Program-made: the position numbers and the translations under genes | The notes under the pieces: model-generated | What the model saw: only the letters and a program-made list of their open reading frames with translations | Database searches by the model: none | What the model was told of the DNA's origin: nothing | Part shown: in pieces, positions 8,451 through 17,818 of the stretch | Numbering within the stretch: the first letter of the stretch is position 1 | Layout: every line of letters begins with the position of its first letter | Source: Chitinophaga dinghuensis | Lineage (GTDB): Bacteria > Bacteroidota > Bacteroidia > Chitinophagales > Chitinophagaceae | Reading direction: 5' to 3' | Assembly (NCBI RefSeq): GCF_003259435.1 | Contig: NZ_QLMA01000011.1 | Location: 124,001-188,000, forward strand | DNA: 64,000 nt

Positions 8451-9974
8451 TTAAAAGTCAATTTTAGCAAAGCAAATATAATTCCTGTAAATGCATGGTA
8501 TCACTACAGTATGACCGCCGATCTGTTTACCATAGCGTGGCATCCAGGTATAGCCTTTATCCAGGTTTCTCAGTGTAGGCATCCTGTTTACTTTACCGCC
8601 TGGGTCCAGACTATTATCGACCAGTATATAACTTCTTCTGTCCAGATCATTGTAGAGGAAACGCAGTTCAGAGCCAATGTTCACCATCATGTAAGACAGG
8701 TACAGATCCGCATTGTCGTCGTACTGGCTTTTGTTGATGAAATTGTTCCATTGCATATTGCCCTCCTCATCAAAGGACATGATAATAACTTTATCGTAAT
8801 GATAGCGCAATCCCTGGGAATTGTTCCAGTAGCCGGGATTGTAGTACCAAGGAGAATAAGGAGAATAGTAGTAAGGAGAATAGAAGCCACTGTAAGGACT
8901 TCCGTACATGTAATTCCAGCGGTTCCATGGCTGATAGCGGCTGGAAGTGGAGAAGGATTCTGCGGTCAGCAGGAATCCACCGTTTGCGGTATTGATGACC
9001 TTACGGATAAAATAATCGTTGAAAGCAGCATTGGTCCCAGATTCACCGCGGGCCGCTGATTTCAGTTCCGGTGTAAATGCCAGGAATTTCTCATAAATCG
9101 TTTTTTGATTTTTGAAATCATATTTATAGAGATATAATCCTTCTACATTTCCACGTTTCTGCTTATAGGCGAATGCGGTGATGAGCGCTGTACCTTTCTG
9201 GTTATCCAGTTTCATTTTGATCTCATCCAGCATCTGGGAATGAAACTGTAAAGGCGACACCTCAAAACTGTCGATCAATGGGTGTTTGATGATCATGTTG
9301 CCACTTACCACATAGTCTTTACTGTTAGTACGTTCCAGCCTGTTGAAGATGAAATCCCCATCATTGGTGAGGTTAAAGTTGTTCAGGAAGAACTTCTTGG
9401 ACTGCATAGGCAGGCTCACCTTGGAATTATTTACCAGGTGCATGGCGCTATCGTACAGGAAAGTATAGAAAAGGTTGTTTTCTTCCTTATCCTGGTTGAT
9501 CTTATAGATCATGATACGGTTCTTATCTTCAGAAACTTCCGTGGAATACACTTTATTATCCTTGGAATAGTAGCCGATACGGGTAGAATCGATCAGCAGC
9601 GGTTCTGAATAGAACTTTGCATCCGGGCTCATAGTGGCGCAGAAGCTATATACCGCATCTTTATATTGATACTGGTAGATCATGAGAACTTTGTTGGAAT
9701 AAGCCACAAAGTCCATACTGATTACTTTTTTCGGGAGGAAGTCCAGCGCTACCCTTTCTTTCAGCTCCATGGAATTATCATAGACAGACATTGCATAGGA
9801 ACCGCGGTCAGATTTATAGACCAGGATGTTCCCTCCTACTTTACCTATAATCTCGAATTCGGTGTTTTTAAAGTCATCCTTTTCCGGTTGGGTATAGGTT
9901 ATTTTCTGGGCCATCACAGCGGATCCGGCCAGCAGCATTATGAGCAACAAATGAATGCGGTATAGTCTATGCAT
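8451..9974 (-). CDS. Secreted protein of unknown function with a Tyr/Pro-rich insert
   Basis: A 507-residue protein with a signal peptide (MHRLYRIHLLLIMLLAG...VMAQ, cleavage near residue 23). The rest is rich in beta-strand patterns and reads like repeated propeller-type blades (GGNILVYKSDRGSYAMSVYD; GNMIIKHPLIDSFEV), but I do not recognise a family. A striking aromatic patch lies at about residues 352-385, with the repeating SPY unit seen in YGSPYSGFYSPYYYSPY followed by WYYNPGYW. Only two internal cysteines are seen. It heads a two-gene transcript with the membrane protein at 7458-8435. A surface or periplasmic location is inferred; the function is unknown. Confidence 0.6.
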   Translation of the reverse strand: MHRLYRIHLLLIMLLAGSAVMAQKITYTQPEKDDFKNTEFEIIGKVGGNILVYKSDRGSYAMSVYDNSMELKERVALDFLPKKVISMDFVAYSNKVLMIYQYQYKDAVYSFCATMSPDAKFYSEPLLIDSTRIGYYSKDNKVYSTEVSEDKNRIMIYKINQDKEENNLFYTFLYDSAMHLVNNSKVSLPMQSKKFFLNNFNLTNDGDFIFNRLERTNSKDYVVSGNMIIKHPLIDSFEVSPLQFHSQMLDEIKMKLDNQKGTALITAFAYKQKRGNVEGLYLYKYDFKNQKTIYEKFLAFTPELKSAARGESGTNAAFNDYFIRKVINTANGGFLLTAESFSTSSRYQPWNRWNYMYGSPYSGFYSPYYYSPYSPWYYNPGYWNNSQGLRYHYDKVIIMSFDEEGNMQWNNFINKSQYDDNADLYLSYMMVNIGSELRFLYNDLDRRSYILVDNSLDPGGKVNRMPTLRNLDKGYTWMPRYGKQIGGHTVVIPCIYRNYICFAKIDF

Positions 9975-10038
9975 GCTTCAGATATATTTCAAAAAGTTGT
10001 GGTAATGTGTTGCAGGAGCGTACTGCATACATGATTTT

Positions 10039-10046
10039 CAAACTTA
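10039..10046 (-). promoter_or_regulatory. Candidate promoter of the 507-residue protein operon
   Basis: The minus strand has TAAGTTTG, a TAnnTTTG match, about 65 nt upstream of the start at 9974. No convincing -33 element is seen. Confidence 0.4.
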
Positions 10047-10175
10047 CATTAAAATTTAGAATATTAGTCAGCAATTTCCGTGCACAATTCCGTACGGGTT
10101 TCCCCGTTACATTAATACCAAAAGCCTGAATTTATTGTGTATTTTTAGGAAAATATTTTTAAACAGCATTTTTCA

Positions 10176-11093
10176 ATGGAAACCGTTTTAATTACCGGTG
10201 GCACCGGCCTGGTAGGCACCGCATTAACGGCCCTTTTGCTGGAGAGAGGGTACAAGGTGATTGTACTGACACGTACACCGGAACGAGGCTCCAACCCGCA
10301 GGTAACATATGCCCGCTGGGATATTCTTCATCAAACCATAGATCCTGCTGCCTTACAGCAGGCAGATTATATTATTCACCTGGCAGGTGCATCTGTTTCG
10401 GATAAACGCTGGACAAGTGCCCGCAAGCGGGAGATTGTTGATAGTCGTACCCAAAGCAGCGAACTGCTGGTCAAGGCCTTGTTGTCTACCCCTAATAAGG
10501 TTAAGAAGGTAATCAGCGCTTCGGCAACTGGTTTTTACGGGCCTTACACGGATCATGCTTTTACGGAATCTGATCCGGCGGCTCCTGATTATCTGGGTAG
10601 TACAACGGCGCTCTGGGAGAAAAGCATTAGTGAAGTCAGGTCTTTAGAGAAGCCACTGGTTATTTTTCGTATAGGCATTGTATTAAGCCGGGATGGCGGT
10701 GCGTTGAAGGAGTTTTACAAGCCTTTACGTTTCGGATTTGCGATGGCCATGGGGAATGGGGATCAGTATGTGAGCTGGATTCATATTCAGGATCTGGTAC
10801 GGCTCTTTTTCAATGCTATTGTTAATAATAAGCTGGACGGCACCTATAATGCCGTAGCGCCGAATCCTGTTACCAATAAGGAACTGGTCCAGAGTATGGC
10901 CAGGGCTGCCAAAGGCAGGAGTTATATGTTGGCCTATATGCCAACTCCCCTCGTGAAAATGGTCCTCGGGGAGTTCAGTATAGAGGTATTGAAAAGTGTA
11001 CGCGTGTCTTCCGAAAAAATTCAGCAAACGGGCTTTCAGTTTTCTTATCCGAATATTGATAAGGCTATGGAACAGTTGTTTCCGAAGCGCTAA
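10176..11093 (+). CDS. TIGR01777-family NAD(P)-dependent epimerase-like protein (copy 1)
   Basis: A 305-residue extended-SDR protein with an N-terminal Rossmann fold: VLITGGTGLVGTALTALL holds the GxxGxxG nucleotide-binding motif at residues 8-14. LAGASVSDKRWT and the SASATGFYG region follow, and the C-terminal portion is typical of the YfcH/SDR39U1 group. The catalytic Tyr-xxx-Lys is not obvious: FYGPY replaces it, as is common in this family. The substrate is unknown. The gene ends by overlapping pabB tail-to-tail for 29 nt, both reading frames being used. A second member lies at 52026-52973. Confidence 0.88.
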   Translation: METVLITGGTGLVGTALTALLLERGYKVIVLTRTPERGSNPQVTYARWDILHQTIDPAALQQADYIIHLAGASVSDKRWTSARKREIVDSRTQSSELLVKALLSTPNKVKKVISASATGFYGPYTDHAFTESDPAAPDYLGSTTALWEKSISEVRSLEKPLVIFRIGIVLSRDGGALKEFYKPLRFGFAMAMGNGDQYVSWIHIQDLVRLFFNAIVNNKLDGTYNAVAPNPVTNKELVQSMARAAKGRSYMLAYMPTPLVKMVLGEFSIEVLKSVRVSSEKIQQTGFQFSYPNIDKAMEQLFPKR

Positions 11094-12327
11094 GTACCTT
11101 ACGGAGTGCAGCGGCTTTCAGCAGGCATTCTTCCCATTCCTTTTCGGGATCGCTGTAAAAGGTAATGGCGGACCCGGTCTGGAAGGAAAGATATTTCGTG
11201 GCTGCATTGTACAGAATACTCCGGATGACCACATTAAAATCAAAATCACCTTGAGGGGTGATATATCCTACTGCCCCGGAATACAATCCTCTTCTGCTTT
11301 TTTCGTGTGATTCAATCAGTTCCATTACCCTGATTTTAGGGGCGCCCGTCATAGAACCCATCGGGAAAGCTTCTTTCAGCACCGCAGTGAAAGGCAGCTC
11401 TGGCCGTATTTCTGCGGTCACTGTAGAAATCATGTGATGTACCTGGGCGAAAGAATAAATGCCAAATAATTCGGTCACTTTTACAGAACCTCTGACAGCG
11501 GTATGGGAGAGATCATTTCTCACGAGATCCACTACCATTACGTTTTCGGCGCGTTCCTTGGCGTTGTTGAACAAAGCCTTTTTCAACGCTTCATCCTGCT
11601 GCGGATCTTTGTCTTTCCGACTGGTACCTTTAATGGGCTGGGAAATGACCGTATTACCCTTTTTCTGCATAAATCTTTCCGGCGAAGAGCAGACCATATA
11701 ACGATCGTTCAGTCGGTAATAGGCAGCAAAAGGGGCTGGCGACAACTGGCTGAGGCGATGATATAACGCTGGCGGATATACGTCTGCACCTTCGATAAAG
11801 CTCTCTCTGCAAAAGTTTACTTCATAGCAATCGCCGCGCAGGATGTGATCTTGCAGGGATTGAACGGCAGCGATATACGCATCATGCTGGAGGCGTGACT
11901 GTAAAGGCTGCGAGATGGCCGCAGTGTTATCTGCAATAGCAGCGGGCATTTCCAGGCATTGCTGGAAAATGTCGCGGGCATGATCTACCGTAGCATTTTC
12001 CATTCCGATATGTACCTGGTTCTTTTCCAGCATCATCATGATGCGGGGACGGAAGAAGAACATATCCGGGAATCCGGTACCATCTGGATTGGAGGAATGC
12101 AGCGTATTAACTACTTCATTTTTAAGGTCATAAGCTAGGTGTCCGAAGAGCCAGTCCTGGTGAGTGTTATGAAACCGCAGTAGCTCGTCAAAGGCGTTGC
12201 CTGCAGGCAGTTGTAGGGAATCAACGGCATCTGCTGCTAGTATTACTTCGAATTGATGATAAGACGAGGGATAGTCATTATTGTCTAATAAACAACAAAT
12301 GTTGAACTGGGAGGCCCAATTCAACAT
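11065..12327 (-). CDS. pabB: Aminodeoxychorismate synthase component I
   Basis: A 420-residue chorismate-binding enzyme of the anthranilate/aminodeoxychorismate synthase I group. It converts chorismate to aminodeoxychorismate for folate. The C-terminal chorismate-binding core shows PIKGTSRKDKDP, AERAENVMVVDLVRNDL and FPMGSMTGAPK. The PIKGT lysine, rather than the PIAGT of TrpE, favours PabB over TrpE. The N-terminal part is short and divergent. No glutaminase subunit (PabA) lies nearby. Its 3' end overlaps the convergent epimerase-like gene by 29 nt. Confidence 0.88.
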   Translation of the reverse strand: MLNWASQFNICCLLDNNDYPSSYHQFEVILAADAVDSLQLPAGNAFDELLRFHNTHQDWLFGHLAYDLKNEVVNTLHSSNPDGTGFPDMFFFRPRIMMMLEKNQVHIGMENATVDHARDIFQQCLEMPAAIADNTAAISQPLQSRLQHDAYIAAVQSLQDHILRGDCYEVNFCRESFIEGADVYPPALYHRLSQLSPAPFAAYYRLNDRYMVCSSPERFMQKKGNTVISQPIKGTSRKDKDPQQDEALKKALFNNAKERAENVMVVDLVRNDLSHTAVRGSVKVTELFGIYSFAQVHHMISTVTAEIRPELPFTAVLKEAFPMGSMTGAPKIRVMELIESHEKSRRGLYSGAVGYITPQGDFDFNVVIRSILYNAATKYLSFQTGSAITFYSDPEKEWEECLLKAAALRKVLSASETTVP

Positions 12328-12398
12328 TTGCTGTTTAAATATTTGGTGATCATCAACCGGGAAGATGTGAAATATCCTGATAATAATCGATTTAATGC

Positions 12399-12848
12399 TT
12401 AAAAATCGTCGTCATCGTCGTCGAAGCGATCGTTGAACAGATCCATGTCTTTGAATTCGTCATCGAATCCTAAATCATCGTCATCCTCCTTTTTGGTGCT
12501 AGGACGGCCACGTTTTCCTTTAGATTTAGGAATATCAAACTCTTCGAAGTCAGGATCATAGTCCTCTTCTTCTCCTTTTTCCCAAGCGTCAGCGTCAGCA
12601 TCATCTGCGTCATCGAAATCATCGTCATCGTCGTCGTCATCATCGTCTGACTTACGCTTGGATTTAGAAGTAGATTTATCTGATTTTTTTGAAGAAGATT
12701 TGGAAGTAGTTTCCTCTTCATCCTCTTCATCCTCATCATCTTCATCCACCTCTTTCTTAGGCTTTGCCGCAGCTTTAGGAGCGTCTTTTGCAGTCTTAGG
12801 AGAAGTAGTTTTTTTAGTCTCTTTCTCTTTATCAGATTTTGATTTCAT
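12399..12848 (-). CDS. Very acidic low-complexity protein with a basic RGRP patch
   Basis: A 149-residue protein with no globular domain that I recognise. It begins with a Lys/Thr/Ala-rich basic region (about 1-33) and then alternates Asp/Glu tracts with Ser/Lys segments; one tract has ten consecutive Asp around residues 69-78. A patch KGKRGRPSTKK near residues 110-120 carries the RGRP core of AT-hook DNA-binding motifs. The C-terminus returns to Asp-rich sequence ending DDDDDF. It lies between purA and pabB, all leftward, with gaps near 93 and 71 nt. A histone- or nucleoid-associated role is possible from composition alone, which is inference. The frame is supported by the absence of stops and consistent acidic composition. 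Confidence 0.65.
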   Translation of the reverse strand: MKSKSDKEKETKKTTSPKTAKDAPKAAAKPKKEVDEDDEDEEDEEETTSKSSSKKSDKSTSKSKRKSDDDDDDDDDDFDDADDADADAWEKGEEEDYDPDFEEFDIPKSKGKRGRPSTKKEDDDDLGFDDEFKDMDLFNDRFDDDDDDF

Positions 12849-12941
12849 AATAGGTTCACTTATTTCTTTGCCGTAAAGTTTTAATAGTTTTTTTTATTCG
12901 CCAAATTTTTTTTGCCGTTTTTTTTTCGTAATTTTTTGCAC

Positions 12942-14213
12942 CTAGTGTTCCAGGATCTGGTCGCGTCCTGGCCCGTTGGAAACGTATTTCACGGGAACGC
13001 CGAGATATTTCTCTACGGAAGATACAAATGATTTCATTTCATTTGGTAACTCATTGAATTGCTTACAAGTAGCAGTTTTTTCTGTCCAACCTGGGAAGGT
13101 TTCATACACAGGAGTGATGTCCAGGCCGGTCATTTGGAAAGGTAATTGTTTGGTTTGTTGGCCGTCAATTTCATAGGCGGTGCAAGCCAGGACCTCATCA
13201 AACTCATCAAGTACATCAGATTTGGTCATTACCAGTTGGGTTACGCCACTCAGCATGCAGGTATAGTTCAGTGCAACGAGGTCAATCCAGCCACAACGGC
13301 GTGGGCGACCGGTAACGGCGCCGAATTCATGACCGGCAGCGCGGAGTTGTTCACCGGTGGCATCGTGGAGTTCAGTAGGGAAAGGACCACTACCAACGCG
13401 GGTGCAATAAGCTTTAGTAACGCCGATTACTTCCTTAATCCATTGAGGTGCAATACCCAAACCATTGCAGACACCTGCAGAAATGGTGTTGGAGGAAGTT
13501 ACGAAAGGATAAGTACCGAAGTCCACATCCAGCATGCTACCTTGAGCGCCTTCTGCCAGGACTTTCTTACCTGCTTTCAGTTTTTCATTAATGAAATATT
13601 CTCCTGCAACCACGTTCATGGTTTTCAGGAACTTTACAGCTTCAAAGAACTCAGCTTCCCATGCAGCAATATCAGCGCTGAATTCGCTAATATCAAAATG
13701 AGACAGTAATTCCAGGTGTTTTTGTTTCAGTTTAGCATAGCGCTGCTCGAATTCGGATGACAGTACGTCACCTACGCGCAGACCGTTTCTGCCGGTTTTA
13801 TCCATATAAGCCGGTCCGATACCTTTCAGGGTAGAACCGATTTTATCGTTTCCTTTTGAAATCTCAGAAGCCTTATCCAGCGCTCTGTGAGTAGGAACGA
13901 TGATATGGGTTTTTTCTGCTATGAAAAGATTTTTTGTCAGGTCGATGCCCAGTGCGGAGATATCTTCACTTTCTTTCTGGAAAGCTACTGGATCCAGCAC
14001 CACACCATTGCCGATAAAGTTAACAGTGTTTTCGTGGAATACACCGGATGGAATAGTGCGAAGTACTACTTTCTGTCCATTCACATACAATGTGTGTCCT
14101 GCGTTCGGACCGCCCTGGAAGCGGGCAATCACGTCGTATTTACCGGCAAAATAGTCCACAATTTTACCTTTACCTTCGTCGCCCCATTGCAGGCCTAACA
14201 AAACGTCTACCAT
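12942..14213 (-). CDS. purA: Adenylosuccinate synthetase
   Basis: A 423-residue enzyme that joins IMP and aspartate using GTP, the first committed step to AMP. The N-terminus MVDVLLGLQWGDEGKGKIVD carries the phosphate-binding loop GDEGKGK, and NAGHTLYVNG follows. ITKAYCTRVGSGPFPTEL-like sequence (VTKAYCTRVGSGPFPTEL) and GRPRRCGWIDLVAL lie in the C-terminal half. The family is complete and of normal length. A textbook promoter lies upstream at 14256-14286. The acidic protein gene follows downstream. Confidence 0.97.
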   Translation of the reverse strand: MVDVLLGLQWGDEGKGKIVDYFAGKYDVIARFQGGPNAGHTLYVNGQKVVLRTIPSGVFHENTVNFIGNGVVLDPVAFQKESEDISALGIDLTKNLFIAEKTHIIVPTHRALDKASEISKGNDKIGSTLKGIGPAYMDKTGRNGLRVGDVLSSEFEQRYAKLKQKHLELLSHFDISEFSADIAAWEAEFFEAVKFLKTMNVVAGEYFINEKLKAGKKVLAEGAQGSMLDVDFGTYPFVTSSNTISAGVCNGLGIAPQWIKEVIGVTKAYCTRVGSGPFPTELHDATGEQLRAAGHEFGAVTGRPRRCGWIDLVALNYTCMLSGVTQLVMTKSDVLDEFDEVLACTAYEIDGQQTKQLPFQMTGLDITPVYETFPGWTEKTATCKQFNELPNEMKSFVSSVEKYLGVPVKYVSNGPGRDQILEH

Positions 14214-14255
14214 AATGATTTAATTATTTATCGGAGGTTGCATTTAAAGAAGTCG

Positions 14256-14286
14256 CAAAATTAAAGCGAATTATAACAATTACAAA
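14256..14286 (-). promoter_or_regulatory. purA promoter
   Basis: On the minus strand a -33 TTTG (14283-14286), a 19-nt spacer and a -7 TAATTTTG (14256-14263) match the Bacteroidota consensus exactly. The leader to the ATG is about 35 nt. Confidence 0.8.
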
Positions 14287-14348
14287 TTTCTATCGCAAAC
14301 AAAGGGAAATGGGGAACCCCGCCGAAGGCGGATGTAAAGCCATCATTC

Positions 14349-14384
14349 ACCGTATACCAGTGGGATCAGCCACCAGTATACGGT
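14349..14384. repeat. Hairpin in the relA-purA intergenic region
   Basis: An inverted repeat with outer arms ACCGTATAC / GTATACGGT and further inner pairing (13 of 15 positions). It follows the end of the RelA/SpoT gene but lacks a T-run, so it is not a standard terminator. A GC-rich stretch at 14311-14333 precedes it. Confidence 0.5.
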
Positions 14385-14435
14385 TGAAAAAATGGTTATT
14401 CAATGTGGTAAAAAATTGTTGCTTTGCAACAGACA

Positions 14436-16685
14436 TCATGACTCTTCCAGTCGCTGTACAGACTGGATTCCATCCAGCTTTCTGAGCCTTTCTACCAGCT
14501 CGTCCAGCTCTTCCTTGTCGTGCACATATACTTTGATCAGACCTTCAAACAGGCCTTCTTTAGACTCAATACTCAGGGCAGAAATATTCACTTTCAGCTC
14601 ACCGGAGATCACATTTGTAATTTTGTGAATAACTCCTACATCATCCATACCAATGATGCGTAAACCTGTCAGGAAGGAGATTTCGCGGTTCTTCACCCAC
14701 TTGGTTTTCACTACGCGATGACCATAATTTGCCAGTAATTGCGCGGCATTCGGGCAATTGGTACGGTGAATTTTCAGTCCTTCACTGGCAGTGATAAAAC
14801 CAAATACGTCGTCTCCGGGAATAGGGCGACAGCAATTAGCCAGTTTGTAGGCAATGCGGTCGGAGCTTTCTCCGAATATGATCAGTTCTGCATCTTTCTT
14901 GGATGGGATCTGGTGTCTGACCGCTTCTTCTGCCAGGTGATCTGGTTGCTTTACAGGGGCGGGTTTAGGAGGTTCCAGCTTATCGCCTAAAAGAGAGAAT
15001 TCCTTCAGTTCTTTCAGATCAATATTTTTCACTGCAATCTGATAATACAGATCCAGTGGGGAAGATTGCTTGTAGAATTGTACCAGTTCATTGATGTTAT
15101 GCTGACTGGGGTTAATCTTCATGTGGTCCAGCTTACGTTCCAGCGCAGCTTTTCCATCCATGGCAATCTTACGTTTTTCCTCTTTCAGGGCATCTTTGAT
15201 CTTGGATTTGGCTTTCGCTGTCAACACGAAGTTCAGCCAGTCTTCCGAAGGTTTCTGCTTATTAGAGGTAATAATTTCCACCTGGTCTCCACTGCGCAGT
15301 TTATGGCTGAGTGGTACCAGTTTATAATTTACTTTGGCGCCTATACATTTGTTTCCCACCGCAGAGTGGATGGAATAGGCAAAGTCGAGCGCCGTAGAGT
15401 TGACCGGCAAAATTTTGAGATCGCCTTTAGGCGTGTACACATAGATTTCTTCTGTGAACAGATTGCTCTTGAAATCTGCCAGGAAGTCCAGCGTATTGGA
15501 ATCCGGGTTGCTGAGGATTTCGCGGATCTGCATGAACCACTGATCAAACTTGGATTCCTGCTGAGGCGTTCCACTACCTTCTTTATAGCGCCAGTGAGCG
15601 GCCACCCCTTTTTCGGCGTAGTCGTTCATGCGTTTGGAGCGTATCTGCACTTCCACCCATTTACCTTGCGGGCCCATTACAGTAACGTGCAGGGCTTCGT
15701 ATCCATTGGATTTAGGATTACTCAGCCAGTCGCGCGTACGTTCAGGGCTGGGATGGTAAAAATCGGTAATGATGGAGTAAACTTTCCAGCAATCCGCCTT
15801 TTCTTTATCGATGGGCGAATCCAGGATAATACGGATAGCGAAAAGATCGTATACTTCTTCGAAGGCTACTCCTTTTGTTTTGATTTTATTGTGGATGGAG
15901 TGGATCGATTTCGGGCGACCGTATATTTCGAAGTTGAAACCTTCTTCCTGGAGTACTTCTTTTATAGGTTTGATGAACTCGTTGATGTAGCGGGTTCTTT
16001 CGCGTTTTGTTTCCTTAAGTTTCCGGGCAATGTCCTTATAGGTTTGTTGCTCGGTGTACTTCATGGAAAGGTCCTCCATTTCTGATTTGATGTTGTACAG
16101 ACCAAGGCGGTGTGCCAGCGGAGCATAGATAAATACAGTTTCGGAAGCGATTTTTAGTTGCTTCTCTCTGCTCATGCTGTCCAGTGTGCGCATGTTATGC
16201 AGTCTGTCTGCCAGTTTTATCAGGATTACTCTGGGGTCATCGGCCAGGGTAAGGAGTATTTTCTTGAAGTTTTCGGCTTGTGCAGTACTGGTACTGGAGT
16301 CGATAACGGTACTGATTTTGGTCAGGCCATCTACGATATGGGCGATTTCGGTACCGAATTCACGGGAAATATCTTCGAGGGTTACTTCTGTATCTTCTAC
16401 GGTATCATGTAGTAATGCGCAGATGGCGGAGCGTACGCCAAGGCCGATTTCTTCCACGCATATCTGGGCCACTGCCAGCGGATGAAGGATATAGGGTTCG
16501 CCGGATTTACGACGCATATCCCTATGGGCATCCGCTGCCATTTCAAAAGCTGTACGTACCAGCTCCCTGTCTCCCTTTTTCAGACGCGGTTTGAGCGCCC
16601 TCAGCAGGGCACGGTAATGCCGTACGATTAACTTTTTTTCCTGCTCTTCGTCTAAATTGTATTGTTGAACTACCACTGTTTCCAT
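14436..16685 (-). CDS. RelA/SpoT bifunctional (p)ppGpp synthetase/hydrolase
   Basis: A 749-residue long RSH enzyme that makes and degrades the starvation signal (p)ppGpp. Order: HD hydrolase domain about 45-200 with ILHPLAVAQI and the HD pair in LLHDTVEDTEV; synthetase domain about 240-370 with GRPKSIHSIHNK and VYDLFAIRI; TGS domain about 400-465 (VYTPKGDLKILP); zinc-finger-like CC..H..C segment near 620-660 (ANCCRPIPGDDV, HRTNCPNA); and a C-terminal ACT domain about 670-749. The intact HD and ED motifs argue for hydrolase activity. The gene stands between purA and an orphan response regulator, with about 69 nt to the latter. Confidence 0.95.
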   Translation of the reverse strand: METVVVQQYNLDEEQEKKLIVRHYRALLRALKPRLKKGDRELVRTAFEMAADAHRDMRRKSGEPYILHPLAVAQICVEEIGLGVRSAICALLHDTVEDTEVTLEDISREFGTEIAHIVDGLTKISTVIDSSTSTAQAENFKKILLTLADDPRVILIKLADRLHNMRTLDSMSREKQLKIASETVFIYAPLAHRLGLYNIKSEMEDLSMKYTEQQTYKDIARKLKETKRERTRYINEFIKPIKEVLQEEGFNFEIYGRPKSIHSIHNKIKTKGVAFEEVYDLFAIRIILDSPIDKEKADCWKVYSIITDFYHPSPERTRDWLSNPKSNGYEALHVTVMGPQGKWVEVQIRSKRMNDYAEKGVAAHWRYKEGSGTPQQESKFDQWFMQIREILSNPDSNTLDFLADFKSNLFTEEIYVYTPKGDLKILPVNSTALDFAYSIHSAVGNKCIGAKVNYKLVPLSHKLRSGDQVEIITSNKQKPSEDWLNFVLTAKAKSKIKDALKEEKRKIAMDGKAALERKLDHMKINPSQHNINELVQFYKQSSPLDLYYQIAVKNIDLKELKEFSLLGDKLEPPKPAPVKQPDHLAEEAVRHQIPSKKDAELIIFGESSDRIAYKLANCCRPIPGDDVFGFITASEGLKIHRTNCPNAAQLLANYGHRVVKTKWVKNREISFLTGLRIIGMDDVGVIHKITNVISGELKVNISALSIESKEGLFEGLIKVYVHDKEELDELVERLRKLDGIQSVQRLEES

Positions 16686-16754
16686 TGCCTTAAAGTTACG
16701 ATTAAATCTAATCTGAAAGAAACACGGCTTGGGAAAACAATAATAGTGAAGACT

Positions 16755-17513
16755 TTATAACCTCAGGGGGTTCTCCAGCGGCACTGCTATTCGTTCTATC
16801 ACCTTTCCTTCCGGCACTTTCAGGCGCAGACCCGCATTATGGTAGGTTTCCAGCTCGAAACCGTCCAGATATTCCCGGATTTGCTTTCTGACTTTGGTAA
16901 CATACACATCCATGCTGCGACTATTCTGCAAATCGTCTTTGCCCCAGACCCTGATCAGTAGCTCATCCCGGCGGATAATAACATTGGGGCGGCTGAAGAA
17001 ATAGCGTATTACTTTGGCTTCCAGGGGGGATAATTTCCCCACCGGCATTTTAGTTCTGTTATCGAATATTTTGAGCTTACGGTAATGGAAAGTATAATCG
17101 TCTATGGAATGCCCCAGGAGCAGGTCAGAACGGATAGGCCGGGAATATTTCAAAAACACCAGTATCCTTTTCATTAATTCAGTGATGTTAAAGGGCTTCG
17201 TGAGGTAAGTATCTCCGCCTATTTCAAAGGAAGTGATGCGGTCGTCCACTCCTGTACGTTCTGCTGAAAAAAAGATAATACAGACCAGGGTACTCTTGCT
17301 CCGTATTTGCCGGGCCAGCTCAAAGCCATTCATTCCAGGTAATACGATGTCCAGGAGACAAACATCAAATCTTGTTTTCTGGAACATTTTCCAGGCCTGC
17401 GAGCCGTTGGAGCAATACTCCACCCGAAAACCTACTTCTTCCAGACGACGTTTGACAAGACCGCCAAAAATACGGTCGTCTTCCACCAACAAAATACGAG
17501 GGTTCTTATTCAT
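16755..17513 (-). CDS. OmpR/PhoB-type response regulator, no adjacent kinase
   Basis: A 252-residue two-domain regulator. The receiver domain (about 5-120) shows the acidic pair in LLVEDDRIFG, the phosphoacceptor Asp in VCLLDIVLPGMNG (about residue 54) and the conserved Lys in YLTKPFN. A winged-helix DNA-binding domain follows (about 140-235), with LSPLEAKVIRYFFSRPN and SRSMDVYVTKVRKQI. An unusual tail rich in Val/Pro/Leu extends about 17 residues past the wing. No histidine kinase is next to it; the only kinase in the window is at 32935-34296. Targets are unknown. Confidence 0.9.
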   Translation of the reverse strand: MNKNPRILLVEDDRIFGGLVKRRLEEVGFRVEYCSNGSQAWKMFQKTRFDVCLLDIVLPGMNGFELARQIRSKSTLVCIIFFSAERTGVDDRITSFEIGGDTYLTKPFNITELMKRILVFLKYSRPIRSDLLLGHSIDDYTFHYRKLKIFDNRTKMPVGKLSPLEAKVIRYFFSRPNVIIRRDELLIRVWGKDDLQNSRSMDVYVTKVRKQIREYLDGFELETYHNAGLRLKVPEGKVIERIAVPLENPLRL

Positions 17514-17754
17514 GATTTAATGCGGGGGTCTTATTCACATTACTAATCCTTGCAAATACCAATTCCTTCGCTTGATATGGTTATTCCTAAAAAATCTCCG
17601 CCGATGCAATTTTTATAAAATTCCTGTCAGTTGCGGTTAATCAATCGTTAATCTGAATAATAAATTAACTTAAAATGGTATCAAATTAACACTTTCATTA
17701 TCAGTGGGCTATCGTAACGTTCAGCGGGGCTTTATTATATCTACGTAAAAACAC
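17514..17754. other. Gene-free stretch upstream of the response regulator
   Basis: AT-rich sequence between the response regulator start and the fucosidase terminator. I see no ORF of note, RNA hairpin or clear consensus promoter here, although the response-regulator promoter must lie within it. Confidence 0.5.
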
Positions 17755-17790
17755 AAAAAAAAGACTGACAGGGAACCCTGCCAGTCTTTT
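17755..17790 (-). terminator. Terminator of the mannosidase-fucosidase operon
   Basis: Hairpin with arms AAAAGACTG / CAGTCTTTT and inner CAGGG / CCCTG pairs. On the minus strand it is followed by a run of T, about 29 nt after the fucosidase stop. Confidence 0.88.
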
Positions 17791-17818
17791 ATATTTATTA
17801 ACACTAACTCACATTATT

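Noticed and set aside
14349..14384. relA terminator
   Set aside because: The hairpin is good but lacks a T-run on either strand, so I list it only as a repeat.
15066..16085. 339-codon plus-strand frame opposite the RelA/SpoT gene
   Set aside because: The minus-strand product is a complete, well-conserved RSH enzyme; the opposite frame has no recognisable motif.
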